64,000 nt of DNA. Origin: Mimachlamys varia. Taxonomy: Eukaryota; Mollusca; Bivalvia; Pectinida; Pectinidae. Positions within the stretch are counted from its first letter, which is position 1. Each line of letters opens with the position of its first letter. Positions 17,245 to 30,775 of the stretch are shown in pieces. Location: assembly GCA_947623455.1 (NCBI GenBank), contig OX392534.1:35531426-35595425 (forward strand), written 5' to 3'. The notes beneath the pieces are model-generated. The model was given only the letters and a program-made list of their open reading frames with translations. It ran no database searches and was not told the origin of the DNA. A program made the translations under genes and the position numbers.

Positions 17245-20210
17245 AACAGGAAGGAGGGTGAGAATAAAGAAAGATATTCAAAGAAAGACAAGACAATGAA
17301 GGAAAAAACAGGTCAGATGGAGATTACAGGCTTAAAGAGAACAAGGGCAATAGAAATAAATACAGGTAGAACGGGAAATCACCCTCACATTTTTGGCACT
17401 CAAATTATTGTTTATTTTTAATTCTGTAAATATAAATCATTTAAACAATTTACTAATTGCATTTTTTTTTTTTTTAATTTGCCAAAATTGTTTAATCTGA
17501 CACGGTCGGAAGATTGTACCCAATGTAAGCTGACAAGAAGGTCAGTCTGGTCTATATCATGTTAATTAATAAGGAAGTTACGATGCCTTGTTGTGGCTCT
17601 GCCAGCATCCTCCCTCCACCCCCAGCATCCCATTGTCCCCCACCTCCAGACCACCATACATTGTCTGGTACCTACAGATACTTGTAGATGCATGCACTGT
17701 GAATACAAACATTTGGTGGCTACACAAAGAACTCGTAGTCCCCTTTGTTACTACTGAATTCCACAAAGGTAAATGTTGGAGTTGGACCGAGACAAACATT
17801 CCAAGGATGAAGGGAACAACAACGAACAACGATGGTAAGATCATTATACGTAAATTTATACTAGAACTAACTATTATTTCACATTATAATATGTACAACA
17901 AACTCAAGACTAAGTTACTAATTAATTACTTTACAGATCAATATCAATTTATCCTTAATTCTTCCATAGAACAGCTAAATCAAATACAGGTTAGTAAGGT
18001 TTGGAAAATTGGCAGGACGAGGAACTACAAATAGGTTCGGATAAGACAGGAAGTCGCTGAATACAATAGGTCTCTAAGGCAGGTTTGACTGAATGTTTTA
18101 GGAAAATCTTGTCAAAATAGGACACAAAATATTTTATCTACCATGTGATTAGTACCAGCTAGTACAGAGAAGACAAATGTATAAAACTCCATCTTTCTGA
18201 AATAGTAAACAGCTTCCCGTTGGGTATTGATGACATGAACAATTTTGTCAACTGCTGGGGCGCACTGGCTCATTGCCCGCCGTAAACAGACCGACTTACA
18301 GCCCAGACTAAACGCTGAGCCTAGCCGCCTTCATTTACAGCTATCTGAGGCTGGGTTGTGGCTTCGCTGGATTACCTTAACACATTTCAATGTAAAACAG
18401 AACATTTGTTTTCCAAAACAATGGCTGGTACGTATTAAAGTAAGACTTGTATTATGAACGAGACGTTATGACTTCGGTGGCTGGGTTGTTGAGCTTCACT
18501 TAATTGCACTTGTACCTATTGTAAGGAAATGTCCCTCATTATATTAAGTTTATTAACCGCTTGACACCCACGTTACTGCGGTCTGCAGTCATTCAGATTC
18601 TTGGTCACTGAGATACTTGCGTCACTGCTATATGTTCAAACATCTTAATGATCAGAAAAACAGGAGTGGAAATGATTTCACAAACAATGTTTTTTTTGTG
18701 CGTACATTGAAAGTTCTGAAAATTACGCATCACATAAACCCTTGTGCTGACTGCGTAGATGTACTTTTCATGTCTGCCAAAATTTAAATGGAAGGGGGAA
18801 CATGTAAAAATATACATAATGCACAAGAACATCTTGACCTAAGTCATCCTTGAAAGGTAGCAAGAGTGTGTGAGAATCTTCCAAAATATCTCTCTTCGAG
18901 ACCTAAAAATTTGGATATTTTTTATGTTTCTATCATAGAAATTGTATGGTAGTTTATGGTATTGTGGATGCAAGAACTCGTGTATTTTGAGGGATATGGA
19001 CTGGTATAGACAGACATCATTATAGACAGGTGTCCATTTTAGACAGGTGTACTTTATAGGCAGGTATGCATGGTTTATTGACAAATGTATTACATTACAC
19101 ACATTTGTGAATGTATCCTTCAAAATCTGTTTCAGCACTTAAGGTGTAAATGAAACTACTAGCATGGTTATATAAACTAAGAAGTTAAGTTTGAAGAAAC
19201 ATTCCCTACTGCAATTTCCTAAATAGCAAAATATGTAATGAAATGTTTCATCCTTTGACCTGGCGACAGTGTTGTACAATATCGTAGTAAATCAACGCCA
19301 TACAGCTTTGTGAAACGGGTCGATTAATTGAAATGAATTTGTTATTCGGGGAGATAGTGCACAGCGATTAAAGTTTGGCACCAACAAATTTGTTAACACA
19401 TTGGAAGCACCGTAACACAACAGAGAGTTCAGAGCATTAACACCATGTGGTAGCCGTGAACGTAATCGTATAATTAGTACGGCCATCAGTTCCCTTCAAA
19501 TTAACAAAGATCCTCAAACAGTCAACTAAATTAGCATTAGACGAGGTGAACCTTGGTAATCATTCTCAATGTTGACAGTAGCACCTGAAACTCACTACGC
19601 TCCTTCGTTGAGTGTCAACGCTATAGCCCAACACTACAAATCGTTAGACCACCGAGAGTTATACGTGAACAGAAATCGAGCAGCGTAGCATTCTTGCGAT
19701 TGTCACTCTTCAGAGGCAAATTTGTCTGATTGTTTTCAATGTCACACGACCAGAACGTGAAAACATTCCCAGCATGCATTGCAGCTCCTAAAGAACCGGA
19801 GAAACAAAGCTTTACGAGTCTCCCTGTGATGCTATCACAGAAGCCGTCAGTTTCTCGCATCCCTGTAGTAACCAGGCCAGTCTTGGATTGTCACAGCCAA
19901 TTGCATTCAAACATGCAGGTATATTTAGAACAAAGGAACTATGTATGTGCGACTCTGTCGGTCGGTGTGGTTTTAACCCCGTACCTATTTATAGACTTGT
20001 GATCATCTTCTGTGGCTTATGGGCTCTAAATGAGAAATTTGGCGAAGTTTGTGCAACTTAGTATACAATGTATTTCACCTAATGAGCCAACCTACCCCAA
20101 TATAAGCATGAACATGCACCCTGCCTTTTTTTCATTTTAAGAGGATAGATGCATTTATTTAAAACCCATAAAAGTGTTGTTCAGATGTTACCTAATACAA
20201 TACAATACAA
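17245..20210. other. Unannotated non-coding stretch
   Basis: No gene recognised. A 148-codon frame ending at 18034 has no ATG at its start and no family resemblance. The block 19290-19920 is richer in CG than its surroundings and carries moderate minus-strand frames (19621-19860, 19292-19486). It could be a decayed transposon or exon, but nothing identifies it. Confidence 0.45.
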
Positions 20211-20998
20211 TATTCAGTCTTCTGGCCATTAAGACTTCCAATATAATATTCAGTCTTTTGACCAAGTCTTCCAATACAATATTCAGTCTTTTGACCAAGA
20301 CTTCCAATTCAATATTCAGTCTTTTGTCCAAGACTTCCAATTCAATATGTAGTCTTTTGTCCAAGACTTCCAATTCAATATTCAGTCTTTTGACCAAGAC
20401 TTCCAATTCAATATTCAGTCTTTTGTCCAAGACTTCCAATTCAATATGTAGTCTTTTGTCCAAGACTTCCAATTCAATATTCAGTCTTTTGTCCAAGACT
20501 TCCAATTCAATATTCAGTATTTTTTGTCCAAGACTTCCAATTCAATATTCAGTCTTTTGACCAAGTCTTCCAATACAATATTCAGTCTTTTGACCAAGAC
20601 TTCCAATTCAATATTCAGTCTTTTGTCCAAGACTTCCAATTCAATATTCAGTCTTTTGTCCAAGACTTCCAATTCAATATTCAGTCTTTTGTCCAAGACT
20701 TCCAATTCAATATTTAGTCTTTTGTCCAAGACTTCCAATTCAATATTTAGTCTTTTGTCCAAGACTTCCAATTCAATATTCAGTCTTTTGTCCAAGACTT
20801 CCAATTCAATATTCAGTCTTTTGTCCAAGACTTCCAATTCAATATTCAGTCTTTTGTCCAAGACTTCCAATTCAATATTCAGTCTTTTGTCCAAGACTTC
20901 CAATTCAATATTTAGTCTTTTGTCCAAGACTTCCAATTCAATATTTAGTCTTTTGTCCAAGACTTCCAATTCAATATTCAGTCTTTTGACCAAGACTC
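20211..20998. repeat. 33-bp satellite, about 24 copies
   Basis: The unit combines TTCCAATTCAATATTCAGTC and TTTTGTCCAAGAC. Variants are TTGACC/TTGTCC, ATTCAG/ATTTAG/ATGTAG, and AATTC/AATAC. The period is a multiple of three and no stop occurs on either strand, so long frames exist both ways: SKTSNSIFSLL repeats on + (to 21033) and NIELEVLDKRL repeats on - (20514-20993). Variant patterns recur in blocks, indicating amplification of several units at once. Confidence 0.95.
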
Positions 20999-21589
20999 TG
21001 TGCCCTCTAGCATTTAATTATTTAACTATATAGGCAATGTAAGCCAATGTGGTTTAGCATCATTTTCTGATTCAAGATCAGGCCAAAGTCTGTGTAAAAT
21101 TAAAAAAAGGAATTTGATTCATCTTTTAAAACATTGTACAAATGTTTGTGAGGTCAGTTTAAACACCTATTGACATGTTTGGTTTTGGCTGGTTGGAGAA
21201 TGAAAGGAATCTATGAAGCACATCCCGTAAGTATTTTGTAAGCTAAGTGAACAGCGGGCTTATCATATAATAAGTATTAATAATGTATATCTAGTCTTTC
21301 TATAGCAGAGAGGCCGGATGTAAGGACAGATTTCAATTATATATCTAAAGTACATGTTAATAATGAACATGTTATTGAGATCTGTTATCTTAATTGACTT
21401 GATTCTTGAAATTTCATCTTTGATAAAGAAGTTCCTAAGTATTGAAGACACAAGAGATTTTTTAATGTTCCGTGATGATCATACATTACAATATATTCAT
21501 CCAAGAATACAACAGTGAGGGACCATTGGCATCATCTTGGCATACACCTTTGAATGATTGAAACAATCAGATATTTTTTTACCTTTGAT
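20999..21589. other. Unannotated non-coding stretch
   Basis: AT-rich sequence with no gene or repeat recognised. Confidence 0.5.
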
Positions 21590-22135
21590 CTTTGGGTAAA
21601 GGTCACAATGACCTAATGAAAGTATAATGCACATACTGCATGTCATTTAATAGTGGTTAAAAATCATGTAAAGTTTTACCACTCTACTATGACAGGTTAC
21701 AAAGTTATGGAGCAGAAACAATTGTGTTCCACAAATTAGGGGTCTTGTGAAAAACTATTAGTCTGACACCTTGACCTTTGGAAGACAAACATGAATTAAA
21801 TACCAAATACACAACATACCTTCTGATAGTGTTTAAAAATCATGCAAAATTTCATCTCAATATTATGACAAGTAACAAGTTATGGAACGGAAACGAATGT
21901 GTTTCACAATAATGGAGTCCCATGATCAAAAATGGTAGTTTGAGGCCTTGACCTTTGGAGGACAAAAATGAATAAAGAATGTGACACATCATCTAATAGC
22001 TGGTTAGCAACCATGCCAACTTTCATATCCCTACAACGTTATGGAGTGGAAAAGAGATGTGTTTCGGACAAATGGACGCATAGGCGTACAGACAGCAATG
22101 ACTAAAAGGCATCAGCCATTATATATGTGGTGGAG
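21590..22135 (+). repeat. Degenerate triple repeat, unit about 150-185 bp
   Basis: Three diverged units share AAGTTATGGAGCAGAAAC-like, TGTGTTCCACAA-like and CCTTGACCTTTGGAAGACAA-like blocks (near 21702, 21883 and 22028 for the first block). The segment ends in GTGGTGGAGCCCGCC. It resembles, from memory, a common bivalve dispersed repeat and is probably an old mobile-element fragment. Confidence 0.6.
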
Positions 22136-24215
22136 CCCGCCCTAATTAACAAAGAGGAGTCACAACATACATCAATGTCATAATCACCTGCCTCCATTTT
22201 GTTTATCTTTCGTGATTATACATTCAGGTACGTTATTGTGACACTCGCCCCACAGGGATGACATCAACCACGATTCCTTAAGGCAATTAAAATATCATAT
22301 GTTCAATATATTGATTTGCAATTATGAATCAGGAACAGAATAAAACAGTCGTTAAAACAAACTAATCATCCACAAACAATGACATTACGAGTAAAATTTG
22401 ATATACAATATTTTCACAATAATCTAAACTGAAACAAATTTTGCATGTTCTCAGATTCAAACTGATTTGAGAGAGATAATGCTCGCAAAAACACTCGTCT
22501 CCCACTTCACAGAAATTAATCTTAAAATTTTAAAATTGTCTCTGTATAAAACTTTGATAAATTTTCGATAGCCGAATTCTGTATAACAGAGATGCATGGT
22601 AGCCATTCTATCCGAGTACAGACGAATTCTCCAAACCATAATCACATTACAAGAGTTTTTCAAATTGAGCCAAGCTCACGACAATGAGACGTACAGTCTA
22701 GGGTCGATCATTTCGTACTGTAAATCCTCCGGAAAAACAACTCTACCATGGGAATGTGTGTTATTCCATTCACAAAAGTACACCCTGTGAAATTAGATTA
22801 AAATGTCATTATGAAGGTCCTTGTTACAATGAGGGGGAGACCCTATCCAGCTGAAGAGGGATTGTACTTTTACAAGCACAGGTATATAAGCATCATGTTA
22901 TTTCTCATGCACCAGTTGCATTAATTTCTCCTCTAATTGCTTATCATCATAAATGGACTGAATAAAGATTGTATTTCGAATCATTTATCTATGCCTTGCC
23001 ATGTACGTGTGCTTGTAAATAATGCCTGTACTTTACAGGGAATTAAAGCACTCAAATGTTGAAGTCTGACATTAAACATAATTGATATTTAAATTTATTA
23101 TGATCATTCAGGACACGCTTGGTGACGTCAAAATCTCCCAATCCTCTTAAACTCTTCTGTAAATTTGTTATATACATTTAGATTCATATCCCGAATAATG
23201 TTTTATTCAAAACAGCAATGTTTTAAGGTTTTACATGTTATTCAAAATGTAATTATCTTGCTAAGAAACAATAAATTCAATATTTCAAGGTATTGCAGAA
23301 AAATGCTTTTTATATTATATATGAGGACCCCAATACCAAAATTCCTTAATTAATCCTTAACTTAAGGAGACCGGATACAGTGCCACAGCTTACAACTCCA
23401 TTTCTTAAGAGTTTCACAGAAAAAAAATCATGGAATGTCTCTTGGGAATAATAAGTTTGATACAATTAATTTATCGGGTGAAGTTCTTGAGATATACACA
23501 TATCAACTGAAGGTCAGGTATATATTCTGTTTTACAAGAACAAAACATTTTTCAAGGGAGATAGCTCTGACACGATCACAATTTATTGTTTTAAAGGACA
23601 CTTTTTGGTCAGTAACATATCTAAAAGATACACATCTTTTTTTCCAAAAACATTTTGCAGTGTAGGCTGTGAGATAAAGAAAGAAAAAAGATAAAATCAG
23701 AATTTTAAGCTACATTCTAGACATATGATTTACTTATTTGAAGTCACAAGAGATTTGATGGTGAAAAGATTAGCAATACATGAGGTGCCTTTATTTTAGG
23801 TTTCGATGTTATATCTTGTCCCCAACTGTCAATTTACCTAAAATTGATGTTAGGGACTCCATTTCCTCCACTTAAATGTCTATATCTTGCAATAAATATT
23901 TTGTGAAAATGCCATTTTGAATTGCTGAAATGTTTGTATATAGTTAAGGTTTTCCAACACAAACCACTAAACAGAACTCATAAAACATTCGACAAGGGAG
24001 CACTTTCTATTTGAGTGTTGGCGTTTCTTTTACATGAATTATTGAATTGCAGTTTTTTGACATGAAAAATGTTTGCTGTTATACTATGGCATCTTATGTC
24101 ATAACACTGTTGCCAATTGCTCAAACTTATGAAATTAATCTTATTCAACTCACAATTTTACACTGTACACAGGTTTTTTTTAAGCCATAAACATGGGGAC
24201 GTCAACAGCTATGAG
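22136..24215. other. Unannotated non-coding stretch
   Basis: AT-rich sequence. Several 60-76-codon frames have no recognisable content. No repeats seen. Confidence 0.5.
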
Positions 24216-24219
24216 ACAA

Positions 24220-24562
24220 TCAGGCACAAAATCAAAATGTACAAGTTCAACACAAAATCAAAATGTACAATTTGAACACAAAATCAAAATGTACAATTTT
24301 AACACAAAATCAAAATGTATAATTTGAGCACAAAATCAAAATGTACAATTTGAACACAAAATCAAAATGTACAATTTGAACATGAAATCAAAATGTACAA
24401 TTTGAACATGAAATCAAAATGTACAATTTGAACATGAAATCAAAATGTACAATTTGAACATGAAATCAAAATGTATAATTTGAACACAAAATCAAAATGT
24501 ATAATTTTAACACAAGATCAAAATGTACAATTTTAACACAAAATCAAAATGTACAATTTGAA
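24220..24562. repeat. 26-bp minisatellite, about 13 copies
   Basis: The unit is ACACAAAATCAAAATGTACA plus ATTTGA. A variant with ACATGAAATC forms a contiguous sub-block (about 24381-24470), showing local amplification. Confidence 0.93.
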
Positions 24563-25184
24563 GTTTTAAACAGTTTATACTTGAAGAAGAATACAAGTTA
24601 TAGAACAGATTTTTAGTTTGAGTTTTAAGACATGGGTTTCCTCAATTCTGACTCCAATGATTAACTATAAAGCTACTGAAGAGGAAGAGTTGGATAATGA
24701 TAAAGGGAGATAAACCATTTGTATGACGTGCGGGGAAGCAATTACTATAGCCTTAAAGGGTATTATGGGAAACTGTTGAAGCAGAAAGACGGAACATTAC
24801 ACATCTAGATGGATATTTATATGATCTCTGACCTTATATTGGGTGATTTTCAATAAGTATTTTGAATAAAATGGGGTATCTATTACTATTGAACATTTTT
24901 TCATACTTGAGTATCATATGGAGGTGTTTTATATACAATTGTATTACTACTGGTATATGATGTAACTATAGAATTTCAAAAACATTTGTTTGTTTTCACT
25001 ATTTCAGAAAACTTTTTAAATGAAATGCTTGTGACATTGTAATGTCATTGTGTCCTGTCTGGATCCTGTGTCTTTGTCCTGGCTGGGACACCACTGATAT
25101 AATCCCTGACAGAACCAATGACAGCCTCATAGCAACAAGGCTAAAACAATACTTCATTATCTTGGCACCGGTCTGTGTGAATTC
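24563..25184. other. Unannotated non-coding stretch
   Basis: No gene or repeat recognised. Confidence 0.5.
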
Positions 25185-25455
25185 TGGTCTACTTGAATTA
25201 TACCACTAACACATAGGACAAGGTCATACAAAGTCTGGTCAACTTGAATTGTACCACTTACACATACAACAGAATCATACAAAGTCTGGTCAACTTGAAT
25301 TGTACCACCAACACATAGGACAAAGTCATACACAGTCTGGTCAACTTTAATTGTATCACTAACACATAAGACAAAGTCCGGTCAACTTGACTTGTACCAC
25401 TAACACATACATAGGACAAGTTCATAAAAAGTCTGGTCAACTTGAATTGCACCAC
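25185..25455. repeat. 51-bp tandem repeat, about 5 copies
   Basis: The unit is GTCAACTTGAATTGTACCAC, then TAACACATAGGACAA, then GTCATACAAAGTCTG. One copy is shortened, lacking the CATACAAAGT part near 25376. The minus-strand 65-codon frame is derived from it. Confidence 0.88.
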
Positions 25456-25901
25456 TCAGAAACATGATCTTAATAGATGTTTTAAATATGAAAATCGCAT
25501 TCCAATTATAAGTACTACATACTGAGACATATGGGAGAACAGAAATGTCAAAACACATTATCAGCCATAGGATGTAAAGTACAGAACAGAATCTAAGTGA
25601 GTTCCTCTCATGACATAAGTCTATTTAACCCTCAAACTTCATCCCTCTACATTGATGTGAATGGACCTTTTGTCTAGCCAGTGACGAACGTTTGTAAACA
25701 AATAATTATTTACATTGGAGAAGTCGTTTTGTCTCCCAGGCAGTTTCAGGGTGAGTGATTGAAATAAATATTAAACTACCAACGCATGCTTAAGGAGATT
25801 CACAGTGCAAAAAGCACAATGATTGATTCAGATTTAGCGATGTAATCGGCGATTATGTACGTAATCGAACTATCCCTGCGATGACGGTAGGAAATATTCG
25901 C

Positions 25902-26006
25902 GGGTATATAACATGAATCTTAATACAGGATATCATCGCCCTTGTACATGCTCTCACCGACAGCTACACCATCAGACACTACCGTTCTATCTTACAACAA
26001 GTAAGT
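25902..26006 (+). promoter_or_regulatory. Probable TATA promoter and first exon with donor site
   Basis: CGGGTATATAAC (TATA at 25905-25910) is followed about 30 nt on by ATCATCG-type initiator sequence, a C-rich 50-60 nt segment, and then a perfect donor CAACAA|GTAAGT at 26001. An ATG at 25948 opens 17 codons before the splice junction. The shape is that of a TATA-driven gene with a short, mostly untranslated first exon. The downstream exon was not found. The call is based on signal spacing alone. Confidence 0.4.
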
Positions 26007-27054
26007 AATCCATCTAAACATTTTTATAGACTCCCAGACTTTGTTAGATGACAAGAATGCATGCTTTTGTTAGATTCCCAAATGAAGTTCATGATTTTTG
26101 GTATTTTTTTTTCGTCTTGAAAGGAGATACATACAGCAAGGAAACATAAGCTTATGATTTTCCGAAGCCCTTTTCAACCTAGAGATTTCAAAGTTTTCAT
26201 TATGAATCTCAGGTTACCAAGCAATTTTCATACAAATTAAAACTGTGCATGACTTCTGATTGTGTTTCGTCAAAAACAACAAATATTTCTTTTCAATGAG
26301 CCATATGAAACACCAACAAAAAGGAGATGACTAAAAAATGTACAAAGAACCAAAAATATGATTTGCACTTTTCATTTTATTCCCTTGACATATATATCAT
26401 AGATAAAACTGTATTAAGGCCTCAGATTGGGAAAATATCAGAATTGGGGAAACTCTTTTCAAACAATTTCAGTAATTTCATCATTATTAAATGCATCCAT
26501 CTGCTCTAGTTTACAGTGCTTAGACTCGTATATCATATACAAATTGATTATTCCTGAAATAATTAAGTTATTCTTTTTCTTTATGGGGTAACCCAAACAG
26601 TCTTACTGGTAAACAATCTTCCCATATCCCGTAAACTGACCAATTTATAGGAACTAAACAGCCATATCTTCATACCACAAAAAACTCCTTTCCGCAAAAT
26701 ATGTATAAAATCAAAAGTCTATTATATTATTATCATAAAACTTCAACTTTTTTAAGATCTGATATATTTTTCCCTTTAACTTGAATAAAACAAAGTAGAG
26801 AGTCTTAAAAGATAATAGCATGTTTTTCTTAAGTTCTACATACATGTAAGATTGTTCTTTAATTATTAATGTTTAATGATTTTCATGTTCAAGTCATTTT
26901 CAAATGCATACATATACATGTATATCATATACATGTATAACCCTTTACATCTGTTGGTCTGAATATGAAAATACCTATTTTCATTGTTTGTTAGAAATGA
27001 TGTATACTAGTTCATATTTGATCTTTGAACCAAGTTAGATGAAAAATATAGATG
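26007..27054. other. Unannotated stretch, possible intron
   Basis: AT-rich with no coding signal. It would be intron if the upstream first exon is real. Short palindromic ACATGTATA runs lie near 26911-26940. Confidence 0.4.
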
Positions 27055-27370
27055 AAAAATATGTCAAATAATGAAGGAAATATGTCAAATAATGAAGGAA
27101 ATATGTCAAATAATGAAGGAAATATGTCAAATAATGAAGGAAATATGTCAAAGAAAGAAGGAAATATGTCAAATAATTAAGGAAATATGTCAAATAATGA
27201 AGGAAATATGTCAAATAATGAAGGAAATATGTCAAATAATGAAGGAAATATGTCAAAGAAAGAAGGAAATATGTCAAATAATTAAGGAAATATGTCAAAT
27301 AATGAAGGAAATATGTCAAAGAAAGAAGGAAATATGTCAAATAATTAAGGAAATATGTCAAATAATTAAG
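27055..27370. repeat. 21-bp minisatellite, about 15 copies
   Basis: The unit is ATGTCAAATAATGAAGGAAA plus T. Variants AAAGAAAGAAGG and AATAATTAAGG alternate in a repeated pattern, so blocks of several units were duplicated. The unit is open on both strands (MKEICQI on +, YFLNYLT on -); these frames are not genes. Confidence 0.94.
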
Positions 27371-28058
27371 TTGGGACAGCTAGAACCAACATAGGATAGC
27401 AACACTATATCTCTACTCCCATTTTATGGCAGAGGCAAAAATATTTGTACTCAAGAAATCTCTAACCTCGGCATATACAGACAAGGTTAATTAATTACAA
27501 ATACTTTGAAGAAGATTGCCTGTAGAACATCAAAGATCCACAAATCAGGTCTGATGTACTGTAGGTTTAACAAACCTACACTTCACTGGATAGAGGCTGA
27601 GCAATGGGAAACATGTCTACGGAATTTATTTTCTGACCCACTGTGGTTCTGAATAATGAGTTGTCTAACCTTCACTGGATGTGGTTAATAAGAACTGGTG
27701 TGTTCCAAGACATGATTCAGACACAGGGAGTCATGATGTAATCAGAGGGTTTCCAAATGTTAACTAGATGACATGGAGATCAAAACCATATTGGAGGACT
27801 CCACTGTTGCAGCATAAAGTCAACATGTAAAATGTGTATTATATAGGGTTTCAAAATAATCATCAAGTCTAAATAAGGGCAAGAGAATAGCAGAAAGGCA
27901 TTAATTAATACAAGCCCCCCTAAGGCCCCATCAGTCCACAATAGTTAAACTATACAAATTGGTTACATACAAAGTTTAAACATACCTAAAACACCGATAC
28001 GTCAGGAATGGCCCCAATATGTTATCTGACCCTTATAGTTTTGCAGTAGAAATAAGAG
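27371..28058. other. Unannotated non-coding stretch
   Basis: No gene or repeat recognised. Confidence 0.5.
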
Positions 28059-28300
28059 ATGTAAAATTTGACCTGACCTTTCACCTGATAACCTTGATGA
28101 TTGGTCAGTTGACACTTTGTTTGATAACTGCAAAATTTGCTTCATAATTTCACAACAAAACGATTACCAGTTAAACGATGTAAAATTTAACCTTGACCTT
28201 TGATCCAATGACCTTGAGGTTTGATAAATTAACATGTTGCTTGATTCTGGCTTTACTTCCAAAATTATGATATTGAACATGCAGATATACAACAAGTTTC
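28059..28300 (+). repeat. Two-copy degenerate repeat with CCTTGACCTTTGA motif
   Basis: GATGTAAAATTTGACC at 28059 and GATGTAAAATTTAACC at 28178 start two diverged copies about 119 bp apart. Both contain TGACCTT- and ATAACCTTGA/ATGACCTTGA-like segments. It shares the CCTTGACCTTTG word with 21590-22135. Confidence 0.5.
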
Positions 28301-28339
28301 ATCAATATATCTCTACTGCTTTAAAAATTACCACCTGGA

Positions 28340-28790
28340 CAATGACTTCCTTGCTCATGCTGGACACAGTAACCTCCCTTTTCCATATTGATCATACTGA
28401 ACAGAGTTACCTCCCTTACTGGTCAAATTACCTCTCTTGTCCATAATGTTGATACTGGACAATGTGACCTCCCTTACCGACACAATTACCTCCTTTGGTC
28501 ATGACCTCTCTGTCCATAATAAAATGTTTTTAATGGACAAACTGACATACATGTAGGCCCCTACTGGACACAGTGATCACCCTTAATTGTCCATACTGTT
28601 CATACTGAACACAATGACCCCTAATGATCAGTTACCTCCCTTACGGTTACGGAACAAAGTTACCTCCCTTACCGACTGAACACAGTTACCTCCCATACCC
28701 TAATTTACTGAACACACTGACCTCTTTTGAGAATACTGAACACAATGGCCTCCATTTGCCATCTTTGTATGAACACAACTGCCTTAATGT
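28340..28790. repeat. Degenerate repeats with ACCTCCCTTA core
   Basis: Irregularly spaced GTTACCTCCCTTACC / CTGAACACAGT / CATACTG words recur about 12 times. This looks like an eroded tandem array with a period near 35-40 bp. Confidence 0.6.
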
Positions 28791-30775
28791 TTCTTTACAC
28801 ATTTATTAATATCACTTTACGATGATAATTCATGTCTTTTCTAAAATGGTCGGCAGTGACGATATACCACATTCCCATAAGAAGCATCAGCTTTTTTACA
28901 GAATACATAAAAGTTTGCTTTTTATAGATCGAAATGGAATTTCTGCTCGGCAATTTGGTTATGTGACGTCATGACATTCTATAAACGTATAACTACCTCT
29001 TTTCTCCGAGGTTACATAAATACTTGGGTCTGATGATGTCAAAGGGAATATTGTCTCAGGTGTTAGATAAAGAAATGTCTGTTTGAAATCATTAAGTACT
29101 GTGCAGTATTGAATTTAGCTCCCTGAACTTGGAGCACTGTTAGAAACGGTAATGTCAGGATGTCTCAGTGGAGAGGGTAGAAGGTTGCGGCCAATTTGAG
29201 GATTGCTTATAATCATGGATTTAACTTAAAGCAGAAGCAGCTCGCCCAAACCCAGAAAGAATGGAGGGATGGGATATCCATGCACTGGACAAGTTCTCTG
29301 ATCTACATTATATATATATAAATACCTGTGTAAATTCCTATCATGTCTCCTCACCTAATAACCAATGAAGTTAATTCAGCAGACAATTCCATGTAAACAT
29401 TTTAACGGGACTTTTTTCCGTAATTGAGTGCTGAGGGATGGTAGACCATGATAAATTGATAATACTTCCTCTCCCAAAAGCTTTCCTAGTCAGCTTAATT
29501 TTCGTACATGGCAAGAAATCATTGAAGTAATTTTCTCATAAAATTCAAAGAAATAAACAAAAGTGATATACGATGAAGTCATTAGTTCCCACCAATAAGG
29601 AATACTAGAACTACAAATATTTCTATAATGTTCAATTTTGTCATGCTTTTTTTATGTGAAATAGAACATTAAGCTGACAATACGTGCCAATACACAAACA
29701 CGCCAGGTATCCCAGCATTGTTTGTGGCTCATGGAATTGGTTTCTGATGAACTGTAACTGATGCTGAGGGTTTTCACAGGTGTAACTAATTAACACTCCC
29801 TAATTATGGCTCATATGGCTTTAATATGTTTAATTACCCCCACAAACTCAAACGCACGTGTACTTCCGCATTGGTCTCTTGTGTTTATGTCAAAAACCCT
29901 CGGCGGTTACAAGCACACAGCATTCTGTTAAGGCTTCCCACTCCATCAACTGTTTGTTGTCCTCTTTTACTAACGATATATTTACTTACATCAATATCTT
30001 ACAAAATGCCCATTTATCCACCCAAGTAGGACATTTCTTTTTATTTTAAGAAATTATCTTGTAACTGAAAAGGTACCACATAAGTGTTCATTATTTTTCA
30101 TTTACCCCGTACAAAGTAGTCACTTCTGTGTTGTTCATAGTTCTTTCAGTAATGGATTGATATTAATTACATCTGTTAATTGCAGGAATCACCTTTGGTT
30201 TCCAGATGTAAATTAACGACTTAAGTCAAGAGAGCTATCGGGGGGGGGGGGGGGGGGGACATTCCTTTTTGTAATGATCACTATCACACACTATGCATAG
30301 TCCTATCTAAAACATAGTGAACGTCATTTTAGGAAAGAGAAAATTTGCAAAAATTGAATATGAAAAGTACTCCAACTTTCGAATTCTAATCAAAAGTACA
30401 TGCTCATTAAAGTTATCTTCCAATGCTGTTTATTAAGAGTTACAAAAAAGTCTATTGTAGATACTAGCTATGCAATTGGAAGCCCATTGTGGTTGGATTT
30501 TTCAAGCAGTAAAATGCAAAATTGCACCATTTTTCAAAACAAATCCCTTTGCACCTCCCGATTGGGAATACTAAGACACCAAATCGGGATATATAGTCAA
30601 ACTTCTAAAGGGAAATGGACCTTATATATTCTGACCCAAAAATTATCGCAAAAAAATCCCCATGTTAAAGTTTCCCGCCAATATTTTTGTTTCAGCAGTA
30701 ACTTCAATTTAACCACTACAAGTATTTTTTCTTGAAATATTACAGTAAAGGAATACATATATATATATACATGAA
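28791..30775. other. Unannotated stretch with a G19 tract
   Basis: No gene recognised. A run of 19 G lies at 30240-30258 and short (TA)n runs lie near 29309 and 30757. The 111-codon frame at 30400-30735 has no family resemblance. Confidence 0.5.

Noticed and set aside
17588..18034. 148-codon frame as a gene
   Set aside because: No ATG at its start, composition matches surrounding AT-rich DNA, and no domain is recognised.
20514..20993. 159-codon minus-strand frame of NIELEVLDKRL repeats
   Set aside because: It arises from the 33-bp satellite. The opposite strand is equally open.
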